The position numbers and the translations under genes are program-made. Below are positions 1 through 11,612 of a stretch of 64,000 bases of DNA, piece by piece (the stretch's first letter is position 1; every line of letters starts with the position of its first letter). The stretch is taken from NCBI GenBank assembly GCA_029204225.1, contig CM055109.1, positions 24,642,422-24,706,421 of the forward strand, in the 5' to 3' direction. Source of the stretch: Diphasiastrum complanatum. Its lineage: Eukaryota; Streptophyta; Lycopodiopsida; Lycopodiales; Lycopodiaceae. The notes beneath the pieces are model-generated. The model was not told the origin of the DNA. It saw nothing but the letters and a program-made list of their open reading frames with translations, and ran no database searches.

Positions 1-228
1 TTAATCATTATATTAGTCTAAAGAACACAAGTAAACACTAAGAAATATAAATTATTTGATGTACTTTTCTCGCTAATGGCTAAAGTAGCAGGAACTAAGA
101 AATAGTGCTTTCTAATTCGCATACTCCCGCTGGAACTGGTTTTAGGGGGAATTACTCATTTTGAATTTAGCACCGTCGCTTTTGGTTTGAAATTTTTCTC
201 CTCCAGCTAATGTCGTCTCTAGTGTCTT

Positions 229-235
229 TATAAAG
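229..235 (+). promoter_or_regulatory. TATA box of the SPH-like gene
   Basis: TATAAAG lies 100 bases upstream of the ATG at 335 and just before a CT-rich leader. This is normal spacing for a plant promoter with a leader of about 70-80 nt. The call rests on motif and position only. Confidence 0.5.
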
Positions 236-270
236 CAAGTACACAAAGGTAAAGCACGCTCTCTGTGTGT

Positions 271-302
271 CTCTCTCTCTCTCTCTCTCGCTTGCTCTGT
301 GC

Positions 303-334
<32 letters not shown>
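271..334 (+). repeat. CT microsatellite in the SPH leader
   Basis: Two CT runs (271-289 and 305-334) directly precede the start codon. Pyrimidine-rich leaders are common in plant genes. The run creates spurious Leu/Ser and Arg/Glu reading frames on both strands, which I do not annotate. Confidence 0.9.
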
Positions 335-336
<2 letters not shown>

Positions 337-631
337 GGCGATCAGTCACTTATTCTCTATGTTTGCCAGCTTGTTTCTACTTCAGGTGTCTTTCGCTTCA
401 TCTCTAGACGCTTCCTTTAGCATAACAAACCTATGTGATGATTTCATAATTGCGAGTTGTTCAGATGGGACTAAATCTTTGGGCGTCCATGTGGTGCGCA
501 GTGGTCTCAGTTGGTCGTATAATTTCACAAGAAGGGCGGGCATGACATTGCAAGCAGCCAACCTGCAAATATGGACTTGGAAATTGAACTTGGACGTAAG
601 GCTAAACCTTCTATCTCCGCTAATTCTTTAG
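335..631 (+). CDS. S1/SPH-family (plant self-incompatibility homologue) secreted protein, probably truncated
   Basis: The family consists of small secreted plant proteins, including the poppy S1 pollen-recognition determinant; most have no known role. Seen: start ATGGCG right after the CT run; a hydrophobic signal peptide over about residues 1-23 (ending SFASS); then the family pattern, with ITN at about 31-33, a Cys in ASCSDGTKSLGVHV (about 40-53), and a following aromatic strand (SWSYNF). Length is 98 residues where the family usually has 120-150. The C-terminal half, with its second conserved Cys cluster and F/W-C strand, is missing: the frame enters unrelated residues after about residue 84 and stops at 629-631. 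GTAAG at 596 could be a donor, but the nearest acceptor-like site (TTCTTTAG, 632) would give an implausibly short intron. It is the only host-type gene in the window. It is either a pseudogene or a gene with an exon I cannot place. Confidence 0.55.
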
Positions 632-822
632 ATTGCAGAGCTAAAGTGTCATGGTCTGAGTCCTGCTCGTGATTTTGGAATATTAAATTACATATTGCAA
701 AAATCTAAAATGAATGTGCATTCCCTCTTTTGCCACGCAACGACCTCTGAAGCTCGACTGGCACAGTCATTACTGGCTTCCACAAGACATTCGTGCTCTT
801 GAACTCTCGATGTATAGCTCAG

Positions 823-2402
823 GACTTCTTGCTGTCTTGTTGTCCAGCATCCTATTTACGCCTCCTAAGTTGCCTCCCTAGTTGTAAATGATCCTTGTAT
901 CTTTGTCATGTGTTGCCAACTGCCGATAGCCTGTGTCATTGAAGCTTTAATCCCAGCGTTCAGTCGACGCGTTTAACAAAGTGTGGCTCCTGTATTTCAC
1001 TCAGCCGCTGTGTTGTCATTCCACCTAGAAGTCAGGTAATGTCCACATCCCCAAGACGTCTTAATTAGGTAAGTATGTCTTGCGATTGTTACACGTGCAA
1101 TCTGCAGGCTAATGGTCTGTCTTTGCTTTTCGATTCGAATTACACTGGACATGGACTTAGCATAAAACAAATAGCAAATCCGCTGCTGCAACTTGCATCA
1201 AGTAAATGATTTTTAGCCAGAGAAACCTAATACAAGAATAGACATGGTCTGTCTGAAGTGTGCTACTATCTGGTTGTGCTCTTAATTTATATATGTTCAT
1301 AGATTGACGTCTTTTGCAATCTAAGTTATAATAAAATTAGAATCTATAAAACCTTGGCAGTACCAGCAATGTCAATGGAGGTTGGAGAATGCCTACGCTG
1401 TTATGAGCATCTATTTGCGTATATGACCTCAAAACTTATCGTTTTCTTGCTACCTTTGACAGCATGGAGGAAATTCGAATCTAGACTGGATTGTCAAACC
1501 AACTGGAATCTGGTTACTGTACAAAAACAGTAGGCGGGGAAGTTTTGTGTCTTGGATGTAATACACAAGTCGATTGTTGACGATGCAAAGGTGATCTTCA
1601 AGTTTGTGATATTATTTTTGTGTTATTAAACTATACAGCTGTTGTTCTTTTTGTCCTCAGCGTGCCTTAGGTAGATAGTGTACCATTCAATATTCAATGT
1701 TAAGATTCTGAGGTAAGCATTGTAAGAACCAGAAAGCCCAGTTCAATCAAGGTTAACATCCCTATTAGCGTATAGAGTAAACACTACTGCCTGCTTGGTA
1801 CATTCTCTGTATATTGACAATTCTTTTCTTAACTATTTCATCGGCAATGTTGTTCTAACTTTCTATCTGGCTATGTGCGTATTTCAACCTGGCATATAAT
1901 TAGACACAAGGCCTATATGATAGGTTGTAATATCCCAGTTGTACTTGTTTGTTGGCAGGTCTTATCTACCATGATTTTATGCCTGGAGTAAACGAGTACT
2001 CATCTAGATAATCAAGCACATGATTAGGTTAACGGAATTCTAAGAACATGAGATTCCTATTTAGGTGTTGGGATTCATTTGTCTTCTCCGAATAAAACAA
2101 AAACCTCGTGGTATCATACCACAAAGGCCTTTCCATAATGGTGAAATTGTTGGATTGATAAAGGAGATCTTTTTTATTACAATTTTATCTTTGAGATACA
2201 AACAAATGCATTTAGAAGCTTTTTTGCTAAAGAGGTGGTTATTGGTAAGTTCAATTATGGTGAAATTCGTTTGTTTCTTTTAACGTTTTAAGTTGCAAGA
2301 GGTTACACTACTACAAAAGTAGTTAACAGTTTTTACAATTGTAGAGTTAAGATTGCACATAATAGGTGATCTTCTTTTGATGATAATTTCTTACAAAGGG
2401 TT
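823..2402. repeat. Left arm of long inverted repeat, flank part (mate about 50127-51697)
   Basis: This stretch is the reverse complement of about 50127-51697 at roughly 93-95% identity by eye, with both ends abrupt. It holds no convincing gene; open frames at 997-1191 and 2065-2283 are matched only by their mirror copies and look non-coding. CACTACTACAAAA at about 2309 resembles a CACTA terminus but has no partner. The repeat continues into the R LTR at 2403-3425. Confidence 0.8.
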
Positions 2403-3425
2403 TGATAGTTGGCCACTAAATATGTTCGCCATTTTGGAATTTTGGTCAAAAAGAAACAAATTTCAAAAAGTCAGCTCAAGTTGGCAATGATCCTCAAATA
2501 TTCACAACTCTTATTCACAATAATAATGATAAGTACTCATAATATTTTAGTAAACACGATCAATATTCACAAGTAATCAAGGTCAATATTTATTATAATA
2601 ACGATTAGCATTCACAATAATCATGATCAATATTAAAGCTATTCACTTTATAGTATTCCCAATTTTAGATAATTAGTGCCAACCATAAAGCATGTAGACT
2701 TCAAGACACATCATTGGAAACTCGATCAATTCTTCATCCAATATAGAAAATAATTTGGATACATCCTCCATAAGAAGACACTATCATACACAATACAAAT
2801 AGATCCTCAGAGAAATTCGGTTGTCATTTTTCTAGATTCGAGCATGGAAGGGCACAATAAGAAGACAAACACTGTGGAATCAAGCAGGCAGCAATGGAAA
2901 TTTTTTTTTTTGCTTTTTTTCAGGCATGCATGCTACGTTCTTGTTTTCATGAATGCAGACTCACTTCCATGTTGTATAATTGAGCCCTCCACCAATGGCT
3001 AAATCTAATTGTGAGATTGGAGTATAATCAAATTCACAAAGCTAATTGAAAAGTCAATAATTTCATTAGTTAAAGCTTAAAAAAAACATAATACAATAAA
3101 TTAAGTCAAAAATTTGAACTTCATCTAACCTATAAATACTTACCAGAACATAGACCAATGATAAGGTCATGCAACTTGGAGGTCATTGAAAAATTTCCAT
3201 GGAAGTCCTTTTGTTATATAGACTTGAATACCCATAAATGAACCTCGCATCCTTGCTAAAAAAAATAAAAAACAAGAATTCCACTAAAGGCATGTCAAAA
3301 AGAGGTGATAAGTATCATTTAAGTATGGGCTTTGGAGAACTAAAGTTGATCACAAATCCTATTAGGCTAATGTGAAGCCAAATAAAAATGCTTATAAAAT
3401 TGGAGATTGGTTTACATAACAGTTC
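2403..3425 (-). mobile_element. Copia R LTR, copy 1 (reverse, start truncated)
   Basis: This aligns with 14738-15830 in the same orientation and with 49223-50126 in inverse orientation. The copy at 49 kb sits directly after a Copia RNase H tail and a polypurine tract, which identifies the sequence as an LTR read on the - strand here. The first bases of the LTR are missing: at 3425-3433 it jumps straight into reversed pol sequence. Confidence 0.65.
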
Positions 3426-3432
3426 ATTTGTG

Positions 3433-3815
3433 ATAGTCATGGATTTGACATGTATTGCAACATTGTGCTCACTATGTATGCAAGATCAAGTCATCTGTAC
3501 ATTTCTTCTGATGGTGAACATATGATGCATGTTGCACAAAGATAGATAATCCGACATTTTGTCATACATGTATTCTCCCTCACAATTGGTGCATAGAATC
3601 TTGATCTTCTGACTAGTTTGTGTCACAGCAAACTACTTGAATTATTTGTAGTAGTAGAATGCCTTGGAGTTGTTTTTATGGAGATTGATCTAGTAAATCT
3701 GAAATTATCATGTACACAAGTGATAAAATATAGTGCATAACCTAGAGAATGTATGCTCATAGGGCCACATAGATCAGTATGTATCGATTTAAGAAAAGAT
3801 TTAGCTCCAGTGGTT
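3433..3815 (-). pseudogene. Copia pol scrap (integrase N-terminal part)
   Basis: Read on the - strand, this matches the integrase piece at 16823-17110: an H-x-DLCGPMSIHSLG-like entry to the core, then a FIT-x-V-x-DN strand containing a catalytic-Asp position, then a degraded stretch toward the second Asp. Several frame breaks occur. It joins an internal R LTR end at 3425 and repeat L at about 3820, so only about 380 bp of pol survives. It cannot be functional. Confidence 0.6.
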
Positions 3816-3819
3816 TGGT

Positions 3820-5279
3820 TACAAGGGCAACAATAATGGAATTTTTTTTTATATATATATGTTTTGGAAGGAAGTTACCAAACTTTGTATTAGATAATGA
3901 TTGGTAATGGTTAGATGTTGTATAAGTTTTTTTGGTTTGACTACGGTAACTAGAGACATTTCTATAATGTTGTGCATTAGCAGGTTTGTTGCAGTTTAAG
4001 TAGTAATTAAGAACGAGGTGGTATACGTGTCCCATTTAGCAATGACGTTGGTTAGTGGTTAGACGAGGCAAAACTCATTAAAAGGACAACTTTCAAATAG
4101 TAATAGTATCTTTTGTCATTTGCATCGATCTCAAGGAGACCTTCAATAGCAAATGCATTGAAATTGTAGTGTATTATATGTTCTTTCTGAAATGTTTACG
4201 TAGAAATTTGTATGCAATACAGTGATACAGATTTTGCAATTGATGCGATTAGTTATAGACCCTAGTTTTAAACGTGTTCCCATTTGTCAAAACATGTGAA
4301 CTTCTAGGCATTCACACTCCACGATTTTCTTAAGTCCTAAATTCTATTATGGGTTGGAACTAAAACATATAACTTACCATGAAAAGTGTCTTCATTAAAT
4401 AAGCAAAAAAGCAAATCGAACCAAATTATTGAAACTAATTTTTCATATGATTTGATGTTTACAAGTGTAATTATCATATATTTGTTATAGGTTTGAACAT
4501 GAAAGTTAGCAAATTATAAAACCTTTAACCATGTATGATGTATTCACATATCAATTGTTGATCCTATAATTCATGCAATATCAATCACACTTTATCTATG
4601 CGTAAAAAATAAGTTAGCACCACAAGTACTAACCTTATACTAAATCTTCGGATTGTATCATGCTATGCACATCACACAATAATCAATCATAGCAAATGGC
4701 TTGGATGTACTTGGAGATTCTTGCTTCATGGTTGAGCTCTTTAATATTTGTTGCTTAAATTGATCTATTGTCACACATGTTCTTAAGTGTCTACCTTTCA
4801 CTTGTGACTTGTTTTGCATCTGTCTCTTGCCAAGTGGAGGCTTGGGTGATGAGATATCATGACATGGGGCTAGTCTTGCCTTTGTAAGTATGACATTCTA
4901 TTTGAGCAGTTCATCAAATGCAAGGCCATCATAGGCCAAAAATTGATGTAATGTTCATTAATATTTTTGAATTATGATAAAATCTTAACTTCAAAAAAAT
5001 TGACTATAGAGAGATCATGCACTTTGGTGGGGATAACTTCATCTATGATTTATTTATTAATATAGTATATATGATTATCATTCTCCAAGAGAGAGAAGCA
5101 GTGCTATTCATATGATTTAATGATACAAAAGGCAAATGGATGGTTATGTGAAAAGATACTAATTATCAACTGATATTTTGGTTGTGCATATTCATGACTC
5201 AAGATTGCAGATTTGGTTCTCTGTTTGTAAGGATAATTTCTATAGATTTTGTTATCCATGATGGTACACGTGTCTCGAA
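3820..5279. repeat. Repeat L, copy 1
   Basis: About 1.46 kb, repeated in inverse at 38553-40090 and partly in the same direction at 17590-18130 and 51830-51960. No gene is visible. It ends at 5279, where a reversed P-type LTR fragment begins. The nearby open frames at 3757-4035 and 5104-5328 fit no family and are not conserved between copies. Confidence 0.75.
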
Positions 5280-5650
5280 CACTGGAGGGCCGGTCTACCA
5301 TATTACAACTATTCCATGTCCGTAACATTCTTCCTCCCTTAAACAGGTTATGTCCTCAAAATGAAAAAAAAAAAACATGAAATTATTCATGAACCTTTCA
5401 AATCCTACCCATGAATCATTATTCTTAGTTTGATCTTTCCATCCGAATAAGTACTTTGAGATGCAACAATTTTTATATTGCTTGTCTCTACTCGTGAATA
5501 TAAACTCAAATCCCAAGGATACACTAAGCTATAATTCCTCCAAAAGGGTTGATCTTATCCAAAAAAATTCATCAACTTCATGTAATCCCAATTACATGGA
5601 ACACTGGGTGATTTTACTTTATTTCAAAAATTAAATCCAAAAGATAAAAA
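5280..5650 (-). mobile_element. Reverse end of retroelement P: LTR start, polypurine tract, internal tail
   Basis: On the - strand, an internal tail (5342-5650) leads to the purine tract at 5328-5341 and then an LTR start TGTTACGGACATGG at 5327, cut after about 48 bp by repeat L. The same tail, tract and LTR start occur on the + strand at 36660-37000. No coding domain is visible. Confidence 0.6.
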
Positions 5651-7138
5651 AATTTCATTTCAATTTATTGCAAAAAATAATGCTTCTTGGAACAAATATG
5701 CTTAGAATATCCAAATATTCTAGAATACCACAACTTAGTCATCTAAAATCTATAGGAGATCCATCAAGTCTCGGACAATTATAACTCAATCCAGAGTACT
5801 GCAATTACTCTAATGAGTTGACAACCCCATTCTTAGCATCACATGCAAGATATCAGCAATTATCCATCTTAATCTATCACCTATTGTATGGCGAGCACTT
5901 ATAGACTACAATTAGTGAGGTAAGCAGATTTTACTTAATGAAAATGCTTGTGAGATCCACACAATCTCAAGTATGTGTTGGAGTAAAGAAATTTAGAGTT
6001 CAACCAATAGATCTAAATCCTTGACTCACCTAATTGATCAAGAATTACTCAATATCTTAAGAATCCTTCCATTTTCTTATAATCTTCAAATGACCTTTAA
6101 GTATCAATTTATGACCCATCAATCATAAACATTTAGACTCTTATGATTCATCAATCATAATTTATAGGATTCCAAAACCATACTTTATCATTGGAAGATA
6201 CTAGAGTATATGTACAGCAACATACAACTCAGAAAATATAAGAATCATTTTTAGATCTTTTCCACAAGGAAAAATACACATACCAATAGATATGCAATAT
6301 CTATATCGAAAAAAACCCCAATGGTAAGGCCTTTTCATAATTTGGCCATCCAACTCACTGAGTAAAAACACACTTTTTGGTGTTTTGCACCCGAAACAGT
6401 CGACAAACTACACAGTCACAATGCTCTCAATCAGAGCTTTAATCTGATATCCATATTGTCTAAAAAAGTTTCAATTTTTTTAAAAAAAAAAACGATTCTG
6501 CACGATTATGGAAAAATCTTAAAATGTGTCAAAAATGATTCTGCACGATTCTGAATTACGGTGCATCTATGGTTCTAATACAACAACCCAAACTTTGGTT
6601 TAAAAAAAAAACAAAAGCATAGGTAAACTTGATTGCTCCCCACACAACCGCCATCAACAAGGAAACGGAGGCTGCCCAAAGTGAGAGAAATAGAGGTTTC
6701 TACATGCAGGTCAAGAAGTTGGATCGTGGGTTTCATTAGGGGAAATATGGGCTCAAAATGGGCCCTTTGAGAAATTTCACTTTAGAGAGGTTACATAGAG
6801 AGAGAATGCAAACCGGTAACTTATGGTCACCATTTTATGAGTTTCCAGCCTTGCCCGATGTTTAGCTAATATGGTTAACTTCAGACAATAGTTAGTTTAG
6901 CATGAGATGTAATAACTTCTTTTCATGCTCGTTCCAAAATTCGGGACTAGAGCTTTAAGACTGGAAATCTTGGTGTGCTCAATGCAAAAACTGAAGCGGG
7001 AGATGCAAAACTTTTGAAATCATTGTATGCTTATAGTGAAATATAAGGTGGGATGATTTTTCAATGTGACATAGACATTACAAAAGTAAGGAATGCTAGA
7101 TCTATTCATATTGATTTATTGTAGGTAGATTCATTTAC
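5651..7138. other. No recognisable gene; AT-rich stretch
   Basis: I see no gene here. The stretch holds poly-A/T runs (6471-6490, 6600-6613), a short direct repeat built on ACGATTCTGCACGATT (about 6490 and 6538), and leader-like sequence before the gene at 7139. Its first part may be internal sequence of element P. Confidence 0.5.
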
Positions 7139-7777
7139 ATGATTGTAGCTTTAGCAATGGCAATGTTCCATTTGCATGTTGCTCTTCCGATGGAATGCAC
7201 TCCAATTATTAAGAAAAATACGAAAGTTGTAGAGAATGCTGCAGCAATAGTTAGAGAATTGAGAATGAATAATCATATGAATATAGATTTGTGGGTGGAT
7301 GGATCAATTTATCCTAATGATCCAGCTACCAATTTGTGTCTAGATTTTAAGTCCGTAACTCATCTTCTCATATATTGTGAAGGAAATAGCAGATTACTTG
7401 GATATTGTCAAAGGTTGCGTGATATTGGAATGCATAGCATATCTTGTCCGAATCAACAATTACAGTTTGCTAATCCACAATTGCAACGTGCAAATCAACA
7501 ACTGCTTCATTATGTACAACACACTAGTACTACAAACAATGCACTCAAGAATGCTATGTCGGAGTTGAATGCTACTGTCACTACTCTTCGAGGATCAAAT
7601 CAAGAGATGTTAAAATCCATGAAAAAGTTGCGATCCGAGAGTTTAAAATCTGTTGTTGATCTAAAAGTTATCAATGAGGCAATGATGAAGATGAAAAGAA
7701 AGAGTATACTGATGAAGAATATTGATGACCTATCTACACATAGCGGCAATCAGAAAAAAAGAATCCGAGCATTCTAG
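7139..7777 (+). CDS. Unknown coiled-coil protein, first gene of a possible new DNA transposon
   Basis: A 212-codon open frame, long for this decayed region. Residues about 100-195 are rich in Q/N/L and then K/E/M with repeating leucines (NQQL, LQRANQQLL, SELNATVTTL, MKKLRSESL), which suggests a coiled coil. The C-terminus is basic (KRKS, KKRIR) and could act as a nuclear signal. The first residues are hydrophobic, but the start is uncertain because ATGs at 7139, 7157 and 7163 are all possible. It lies 119 bp before a DDE-transposase-like gene on the same strand, and a good acceptor (TTGGTGCAG, about 7895) separates them, so it could be a 5' exon set of that gene; however, it ends in a clear TAG. 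I do not recognise the family. Confidence 0.4.
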   Translation: MIVALAMAMFHLHVALPMECTPIIKKNTKVVENAAAIVRELRMNNHMNIDLWVDGSIYPNDPATNLCLDFKSVTHLLIYCEGNSRLLGYCQRLRDIGMHSISCPNQQLQFANPQLQRANQQLLHYVQHTSTTNNALKNAMSELNATVTTLRGSNQEMLKSMKKLRSESLKSVVDLKVINEAMMKMKRKSILMKNIDDLSTHSGNQKKRIRAF

Positions 7778-7895
7778 TCTGTTGTCATCTAAACTGATTA
7801 TTTGATTTGTATATGTCATTTAAGTTTGATTTGCACTTGATAGCATGGAATATTTATTTATTAGCCATAATTTGAGTTTCATTTGTTTGGTGCAG

Positions 7896-9700
7896 GTCAT
7901 GTTTGGTGGCAACGAACTATTTAACAGATTGTTCATGCATTGGATCATCTTTAAGTCATGTTTACCAAGAAAGTCAGCAAAGGAAATGATAAAAAATGCT
8001 CGGTTTGAAAAAATGAAAAATGAAATTGTAGAGACTGTTTTGATTAAGGTTCAATTATACCTGGATGCGAATGTGATACAAGGTGCATGTGATGTATCTG
8101 GAATTAGCAGAAATGCTTATTATACTTTTTTTAGAACAGTTAAAGAAGCTTTCTCCCAAGTGATGGTGAACAAAATTGATCTTCCGCGTCCATATTGGGT
8201 AAGATTGCTAGAAATTTTTATAATGACAGAATGTTCAAAGTAGTTGGCCCACACAAATCAGAATATGGTGAGCTCAATTACAACGATTGCAATAATATTT
8301 TTCTTGATATTGAAAATGTTCTAAATCAAGGGTTAGAAGTTGGAACGTGTGAGTGTCGCTTTCATGAACAAAATTTCAGATACAGATGATTGAACGTTTA
8401 GTGTTCAATTGGAAATTCATATATGGTGGTTGGCGGCATTCCAGGTATACATTTCAATTTTCATTTAGAATATCTATATTAACAATTCATGTCTTGCCAG
8501 TTTTTATTGACATGTCATGCATTACTTGTTTCTCTACAAGTCTTGAAAGAGGACCATAAAATACTATCATGGATAATTTCAAGAACAAATTATGGCAAGA
8601 TTATAAAGAGACACTTGGAGGGTGAGAAATTTACAGTCGAAAACCATGGAAGTTTTTAAATTGAATGGCACCTTGCAGGGGATTTGAAAATATTAAAATG
8701 TATGTATAATGTCTCTCATGGGCAACATCAAAGCATCCATGTCTTTATTGCATGAAGGATTGCTACAATATGAATTTGGGACGATCAACAAACATTGGCC
8801 TAACACAAGAAGCTGAAGATTTAAATATGAAAAGTGTTTAGCCAATTCCATTAAAATATGTTCACGTATGCACATTGCATGCTGAGGTTTGTATTATTGA
8901 AAAACTAATTTACCTACATATTCTACTAGCATGGAATCAGAAACTAGAGCCAGTGGCTAAAGCAGCAATTAGAAGGTTCAAAATAGTTTTGTCAAATGCA
9001 GGACTACATAAAGGGAATGTCACGATTGAAAAAAGTGACAAACTCTGCGGGAAAAAAAGAAACGTTCCTAATAAGCCATCAATTGGAGGTGCTAAAGCAA
9101 GAAGATTCTTGTCCAATCACACATGCAAAGAATCAAGTGTCAGATACGAGATATGGAAAGGAATTGTTCAAGCCACACGAACACTGGAAGGAAGTAATCG
9201 ATTGGAAAAGGGACAAGTGTGGACCAATTTCGACAAACTGATAGGTGTTATCAGGAAAGAAAACCTATCATCAAAAGATATGAGGACTTTGCAGAATCAT
9301 TGCACCACATTTGTAAAATATGTACATGATTGTTGGGGAAAAGACAACATTACTCATTACATGGTGCTAATCTATATTATTATCTGGTCATTTTCTCATT
9401 CAGACTTATATATTTTTCTACTGATGTAACTAATCAAAACTATTGTTTGTAGCACATCCTTCTTCATCATGCAACTTATTTTGCAAAGGAATATGGGAGC
9501 TTAAGTATCTGGTCATCACAAGGCATGGAAAAATCTCATTGGCAAGCAAGGGGAGCATTTCATAGAGCAACAAATCATGGAGGACACAATTCAAGAAATA
9601 AATATTTAGTTCAACTTTTTCAGTGGTTTTACAGAAGAGCACAATTTAGATATCAAGCTAAAAACTCGCCAAGTTACAATATTTCGAAAGGCATTCAAAT
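7896..9700 (+). pseudogene. DDE-transposase-like protein of unassigned superfamily, broken
   Basis: Pieces on one strand read as one protein. (i) 7896-8195: Lys-rich start, then LYLDANVIQGACDVSGISRN and ...LPRPYWV. (ii) One frame on, 8196-8389: continues to NNIFLDIENV. (iii) 8650-8760: a GDLKILK strand followed, after another frame change, by HPCLYCMKDC, a D-x-K strand with a CxxC knuckle. (iv) 8875-9363. (v) After an 89-nt GT..AG intron (9364-9452): HILLHHATYFAKEYGSLSIW, then MEKSHWQARGAFH, H-G-G and LFQWFYRR. A conserved Asp early and GMEKSHWQARG late would suit a DDE/DDD nuclease, and I recall similar uncharacterised proteins in invertebrate and lower-plant genomes. Frameshifts near 8196 and 8725 and stops near 8389 and 8612 kill it. 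The family name is unknown to me; transposase is an inference. Confidence 0.45.
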
Positions 9701-9755
9701 TCATTACAAAAGAGAGATCCTTGTAATATATCAAAAATCTATTACAGAAAAGTAT

Positions 9756-11268
9756 TTAATTGTCATCATCATCCTCTTCAAGATTCAGATGGATGGATAA
9801 TCTCTTTTCATATGGATCAAAAAATTCTAAATTTTTCCTCTTGCTCATACCAATGTAACCCAAATAAAGAGCCATTGCAGATGATCTTTTTGTAATCTCA
9901 TTGGGAGTATAACCCAGTATCTTAATAGACAAATCTCTCTTCACAAAAAATATTTTATATGTTCCTCTTGCGTACTTATGGCCTCCTAAATAAATTGATA
10001 ATGATTTGATGGCCATAATGACAGTGGTTGCATATGGATTATAAGATGAATGATATATACGAATCTCATTATTTTGAAAGTTTTTCAAATAATTAGATAG
10101 AGAAACATCTTTTCTCCTGGCTGATACACCTCGGACGCCTCCATGTCTTATACCAAAGGCATCTATTTCAATAGCATACTATAAACGAGAAAAGAAAAGA
10201 AATTTAGAATGATACATAACACTGCAAACCCAATAAGAAAACTAAACAATATCAATACCAAAATAATATCTACTTACCAGATCATAATCATCGTAATCAA
10301 TGACGTTTGTTATGCTGATGTCATGTCCTCCAATGGCCTCTACATTTTCAGAAAGATTATATCTAGCCCTAGGGGAATATGTTTTTTGAAATTCCAAAAA
10401 TTTCTCCTCTGTAGGCAAAGTTTTTTCATGGGCTTTAGATTTTTCAATCATGGCCTCCAAGGCCTTATTGCTAGATTTTCAATCGCCATCTTTATCATAA
10501 TTTATCTCACTTTCAAGGTGATCATATGAGTGATCAAGAATGTCAGAAAATTTTGATAAATTTTGAGCAAAAATTGAGAGGATTTCGTCCTCTCTCAAAT
10601 TCAGTATATCTTCTATGTCATTAAATGAAATATAACATTAATTATTCAAAAAATATAAAGGAACATCGAGTAGAGTAAATTGAATAATAGGAGATGTAGA
10701 TGGAAGAGAATCAGAGAGGATTATAGAATGAGGGAGAGTTTTTTTAAAATCTAAAGCCATAGATGCTTTAGCTTCAACCCCTATATCAGTATGTACATCA
10801 TTTACATCAGTTGGAGCAGGTGTAGATGCTTCAATCAATGAAACATTTGAAGATTCAACAGACTCATCATCTGGAATTTCAGCAGATAGCTAGAAGACAA
10901 AAGCCATTCGTTTGATTAGAAGGCGGTATATTATTTTGTGGATATCAGAATATATATTTTCTTTGAAATGGTCATGCAGGTCATAGTACTTTCTATTTTG
11001 TTTATGCTTAGAGGATGTTTGGGAATGTACAAGATCCTGAAAATGAACAAAACAAAAATTCTTCATATCCAAAACAGGAGTACTAATAATCTGAGAAAAA
11101 TTATCAAGATAAGAAATTAAATTATAATAATTCTCATTAACTAGCTTATCGATATCGAAGGGAGCAAAAAAAAATACTAGCAAAATACTCGAATTTGTTA
11201 GATAGAATGTCACTGGCATTAAAAAAATACATAAGTTTGTCATCTGAGGCCATGGAGGAACTAGCCAT
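9756..11268 (-). pseudogene. Unknown accessory protein, convergent with the transposase-like gene
   Basis: The start is ATG at 11268 (MASSSMASDDKLMYFF...), with a TATA box 273 bp upstream. Segments in order: 11268-10890 (Lys/Asp/Tyr-rich; a run of nine T at 11167-11175 shifts the frame), 10885-10638 (Ser/Pro/Thr-rich linker), 10610-10242 (acidic and Lys-rich, with SYDHLESEINYDKDGD then AMIEKSKAHEKTLPTEEKF), and 10190-9756 (KNFQNNEIRIYHSSYNPYATTVIMAI..., ending in an EEDDDDN tail). Introns probably lie near 10890 and 10240. Stops at 10638 and near 10478 suggest decay unless they are intronic. I do not recognise any domain. Tail-to-tail placement with the + transposase-like gene, with overlapping ends near 9756, is a common layout for two-gene DNA transposons. 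Confidence 0.4.
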
Positions 11269-11540
11269 ATTGAATCCGATATCAGTTCAACGCGACAGAT
11301 AAATATCGGTAGAGAAATAAAGCAAAGTGCACACGCTGATCCGATGTGGTAAGGCCGATAATGAAATTTTTCAAAAAGCACTCATTGGAAGTGGCTGATA
11401 TCGATTCAGCATGCCTGAATGAATATGAGCATGCACAACAAAGGGATGGCGCTCGTCGATTCGATATCACAAGAATGAAAAAAAACAAAAAGAATAGAGA
11501 GTTCAGAATACAGAATCGGAATATGGAAAGTGGTGCACAT

Positions 11541-11547
11541 ATTTATA
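11541..11547 (-). promoter_or_regulatory. TATA box for the 11268 gene
   Basis: Read on the - strand: GGCTATAAATATG, a near-perfect plant TATA box. It predicts a transcript start near 11510 and a leader of about 240 nt before ATG 11268. The leader carries several GATATC-centred copies (about 11278, 11398 and 11462). Confidence 0.45.
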
Positions 11548-11612
11548 GCCAATGTTGATCACAACAATACATTTGTCAAATAACGAATTGAGATTTATAG
11601 CCTATATTTATC

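Noticed and set aside
167-349. Arg/Glu-rich frame on - opposite the SPH leader
   Set aside because: It is the reverse reading of the CT microsatellite; no independent coding signal.
2300-2330. CACTACTACAAAA as a CACTA element end
   Set aside because: No matching inverted end or 3-bp duplication; the mirror copy reads CACTACCACAAAA and shows no boundary there.
7139-7777. Gene 7139 as a retroelement gag
   Set aside because: No zinc knuckle, no gag boxes, no LTR or primer site nearby; coiled coil next to a DDE-like gene fits a DNA element better.
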